A stretch of 8,982 nucleotides of DNA from Bacteroidota bacterium (lineage in GTDB: Bacteria > Bacteroidota > Bacteroidia > Chitinophagales > UBA8649): assembly GCA_003447535.1 (NCBI GenBank), contig DLYY01000214.1, positions 1-8,982 on the forward strand, given 5' to 3'. The notes beneath the pieces are model-generated. The model searched no databases, was not told where the DNA came from, and saw only the letters and a list, made by a program, of their open reading frames with translations. This document shows positions 7,872 to 8,982 of the stretch, piece after piece. Position 1 is the first letter of the stretch. Each line of letters starts with the position of its first letter. The position numbers and the translations under genes were made by a program.

Positions 7872-8375
7872 ATGACAATCAGAAACTACATAACACCTTT
7901 TCTAAGTCTCATATGTACAATCTTATGGTCTTACCAGGTACATGCGCAGCCGATGCTTAAAGGACCAGCGGTTTCCGATATTATGGTAGATGTAGATTTT
8001 TCAGATTCCTTAGATGTCACACAACTACTAAATCATGAATTCGAGCGCATTAATGAAATCGACTTTATAAGCCTTCGCTATGCTAAAAGCGATGATGAGC
8101 AATTGAGTATTAAATCCATCATACTCACCTATGATCTAGACGGGGGAAAACCGCTATATCAAGTAGATTTAATGTTTTCCTCTACCCAAGATGCCTATAA
8201 GATGGCTTATGATTTCTACGGATTACCAAACTATGCCAACCATGGCAATGTGCTTAATGAATGGTATTTCCGTCAACCAAACAACCTAAGTGATATTTGG
8301 ATTACCTTATCTACCAACACCCTGGTTATTCGAGCTCTTGAGCCTAATACAGTGTGGGAGGCCAAAGTGTATTAG
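7872..8375 (+). CDS. Hypothetical secreted/periplasmic protein
   Basis: A 167-residue protein that I do not recognise. It begins with a plausible Sec signal peptide: a basic residue near the start (MTIRNY), a hydrophobic core (about 9-21) and a likely signal peptidase I site after VHA (Ala25). The Cys at 15 lies inside the hydrophobic core without a lipobox, so it is not an obvious lipoprotein. The mature part (about 140 residues) has no cysteine, is acidic, and looks like alternating strands and helices with several aromatic positions (YDFYGLPNY, NEWYFRQP, DIWITLST). This suggests one small globular domain, not repeats. It is separated from the thioesterase gene by 174 bp, so it may have its own promoter. 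TATAGACTTTG just before the start loosely resembles the Bacteroidota -7 element, but with one base too many. It converges with the next gene, with 6 bp between the stop codons. Confidence 0.65.
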   Translation: MTIRNYITPFLSLICTILWSYQVHAQPMLKGPAVSDIMVDVDFSDSLDVTQLLNHEFERINEIDFISLRYAKSDDEQLSIKSIILTYDLDGGKPLYQVDLMFSSTQDAYKMAYDFYGLPNYANHGNVLNEWYFRQPNNLSDIWITLSTNTLVIRALEPNTVWEAKVY

Positions 8376-8381
8376 GGATAT

Positions 8382-8792
8382 TTAGTTACATGTAGGCTTT
8401 ATCTGGCGATAGAACTGGGTATCCCCATCAGGATGAACACAGGTGAATCCACAACGATCCCTTATGAGCTTATACTTACTCTTGCTATTACCCGAAAAAT
8501 AGACGTATTCAAAACCGTCTTCATAAACATATCCAAGGTTCCTTTGTCCTAAGGCTTCACTCCAATAGACCCAAGAGACCTTGCCATTCATCTTGACTTT
8601 TCGGGTCATCCGCTCCTTTCCCATGTTTTCATCACCACGAGATTCATAGATGATTGACCCCGTATCCGCGAGGAATCCCATGAAATCAGAAGATTCATTG
8701 TTGGAATCTACCGTTTTTTCATTCAAGTGTGGTATGTGCAATGTTGAGCCCATACCGATGAGAACTATGGAAGCTAAAAGAAAAGATTTCAT
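8382..8792 (-). CDS. Hypothetical secreted protein with three C-terminal cysteines
   Basis: A 136-residue protein of unknown function. The N-terminus MKSFLLASIVLIGMGS looks like a short signal peptide or anchor (one Lys, then a hydrophobic run to about 16); no clear signal peptidase I site or lipobox is present. A polar, Asn/Ser/Glu-rich linker (about 25-36) follows, then a probable beta-rich domain with many aromatics (VSWVYWSEALG, GYVYEDGFEYVYFSG). Three cysteines lie near the end (114, 118, 135), which could form a disulfide in the periplasm; with an odd number, one would be left free. The gene is transcribed toward the other small secreted protein, with only 6 bp between the stops and no obvious terminator hairpin there. 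No function can be assigned. Confidence 0.6.
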   Translation of the reverse strand: MKSFLLASIVLIGMGSTLHIPHLNEKTVDSNNESSDFMGFLADTGSIIYESRGDENMGKERMTRKVKMNGKVSWVYWSEALGQRNLGYVYEDGFEYVYFSGNSKSKYKLIRDRCGFTCVHPDGDTQFYRQIKPTCN

Positions 8793-8842
8793 GAAGCAAA
8801 GATGACTATAATCGTGCCAAGTCTCTAAGACGGTTATAGAAA

Positions 8843-8860
8843 GGAATGAATGGACATTCC
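8843..8860 (-). terminator. Weak candidate terminator hairpin after the transketolase-like gene
   Basis: GGAATG (8843-8848) and CATTCC (8855-8860) can form a 6-bp stem with a 6-base loop, 25 bp after the stop at 8886 on the minus strand. The sequence following on that strand (TTTCTATAA) is only partly T-rich, and the best T run precedes the stem. It may be a weak terminator or a chance hairpin. Confidence 0.3.
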
Positions 8861-8885
8861 AAAAAATTGTACAAGAAGATAGATG

Positions 8886-8982
8886 CTATCGACTGAGGCA
8901 TTGTTTTGCAGCAGCAACAATATCAGCTTGCGCAATACCATACTTTTTCATTAAATCGGCGGGGTTACCACTTTCTCCAAAA
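8886..8982 (-). CDS. C-terminal end of a transketolase family protein (partial)
   Basis: On the minus strand the frame enters from the right edge and ends at TAG (8886-8888), giving 31 codons. The visible end contains FGESGNPADLMKKYGI followed by ADIVAAAKQCL. This matches the usual C-terminus of transketolases and of the C-terminal subunit of split transketolases: an FGxSG-type loop, a short helix ending in KYG, and a last helix rich in Val/Ala/Lys. The enzyme is the thiamine-diphosphate-dependent two-carbon transferase of the pentose phosphate pathway. The catalytic parts lie outside the window, so it cannot be said whether the gene is full-length or split. Identification rests on a short piece and is moderate. 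Confidence 0.65.
   Translation of the reverse strand, partial: FGESGNPADLMKKYGIAQADIVAAAKQCLSR

Noticed and set aside
7872..7971. Lipoprotein signal in the first small secreted protein
   Set aside because: The Cys at residue 15 is inside the hydrophobic core and preceded by LI, not a small residue, so it is not a lipobox; VHA at 23-25 is a better signal peptidase I site.

Overview
The window looks like chromosomal DNA of a free-living, probably marine member of the Bacteroidota (Flavobacteriia/Cytophagia-like). The evidence is moderate to low GC, starts without good Shine-Dalgarno sequences, a cell-surface 'tail fiber domain' protein of the kind common in that phylum, and a fatty-acid oxidation operon with the FadN-type domain order. 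The genus cannot be determined from sequence reading alone.

Layout. (1) 1-1170, plus strand: the 3' part of a large repetitive surface protein ending in a peptidase S74 self-cleaving chaperone. It is followed by a strong, symmetric intrinsic terminator (about 1191-1222). (2) 1251-1592, minus strand: a small DUF805 inner-membrane protein, convergent with the first gene. (3) 1593-1752: a divergent intergenic region with a perfect 10-bp palindrome that could be an operator. (4) 1753-7697, plus strand: a four-gene beta-oxidation operon. It encodes a bifunctional 3-hydroxyacyl-CoA dehydrogenase/enoyl-CoA hydratase (FadN type), a thiolase (FadA), a VLCAD-like acyl-CoA dehydrogenase (FadE) and a hotdog acyl-CoA thioesterase. 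(5) 7872-8375 plus and 8382-8792 minus: two small, convergent, predicted secreted proteins that I do not recognise. (6) 8886-8982, minus strand: the last 31 codons of what looks like a transketolase.

How the genes work together. The operon covers a full turn of the beta-oxidation spiral: dehydrogenation (FadE), hydration and NAD-dependent oxidation (FadN), and thiolytic cleavage (FadA). The fourth gene starts 2 bp after fadE and probably hydrolyses acyl-CoA esters to recover CoA. The order fadN-fadA-fadE is the same as in the Bacillus subtilis fadNAE operon. No acyl-CoA ligase, electron-transfer flavoprotein or fatty-acid regulator gene lies in the window.

Overall this is a mostly ordinary housekeeping region. 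I see no CRISPR array, tRNA, rRNA, insertion sequence, phage module or defence system. The items most worth a second look are the S74 chaperone with an inserted beta-rich module, the palindrome before the fad operon, and the two unknown secreted proteins.
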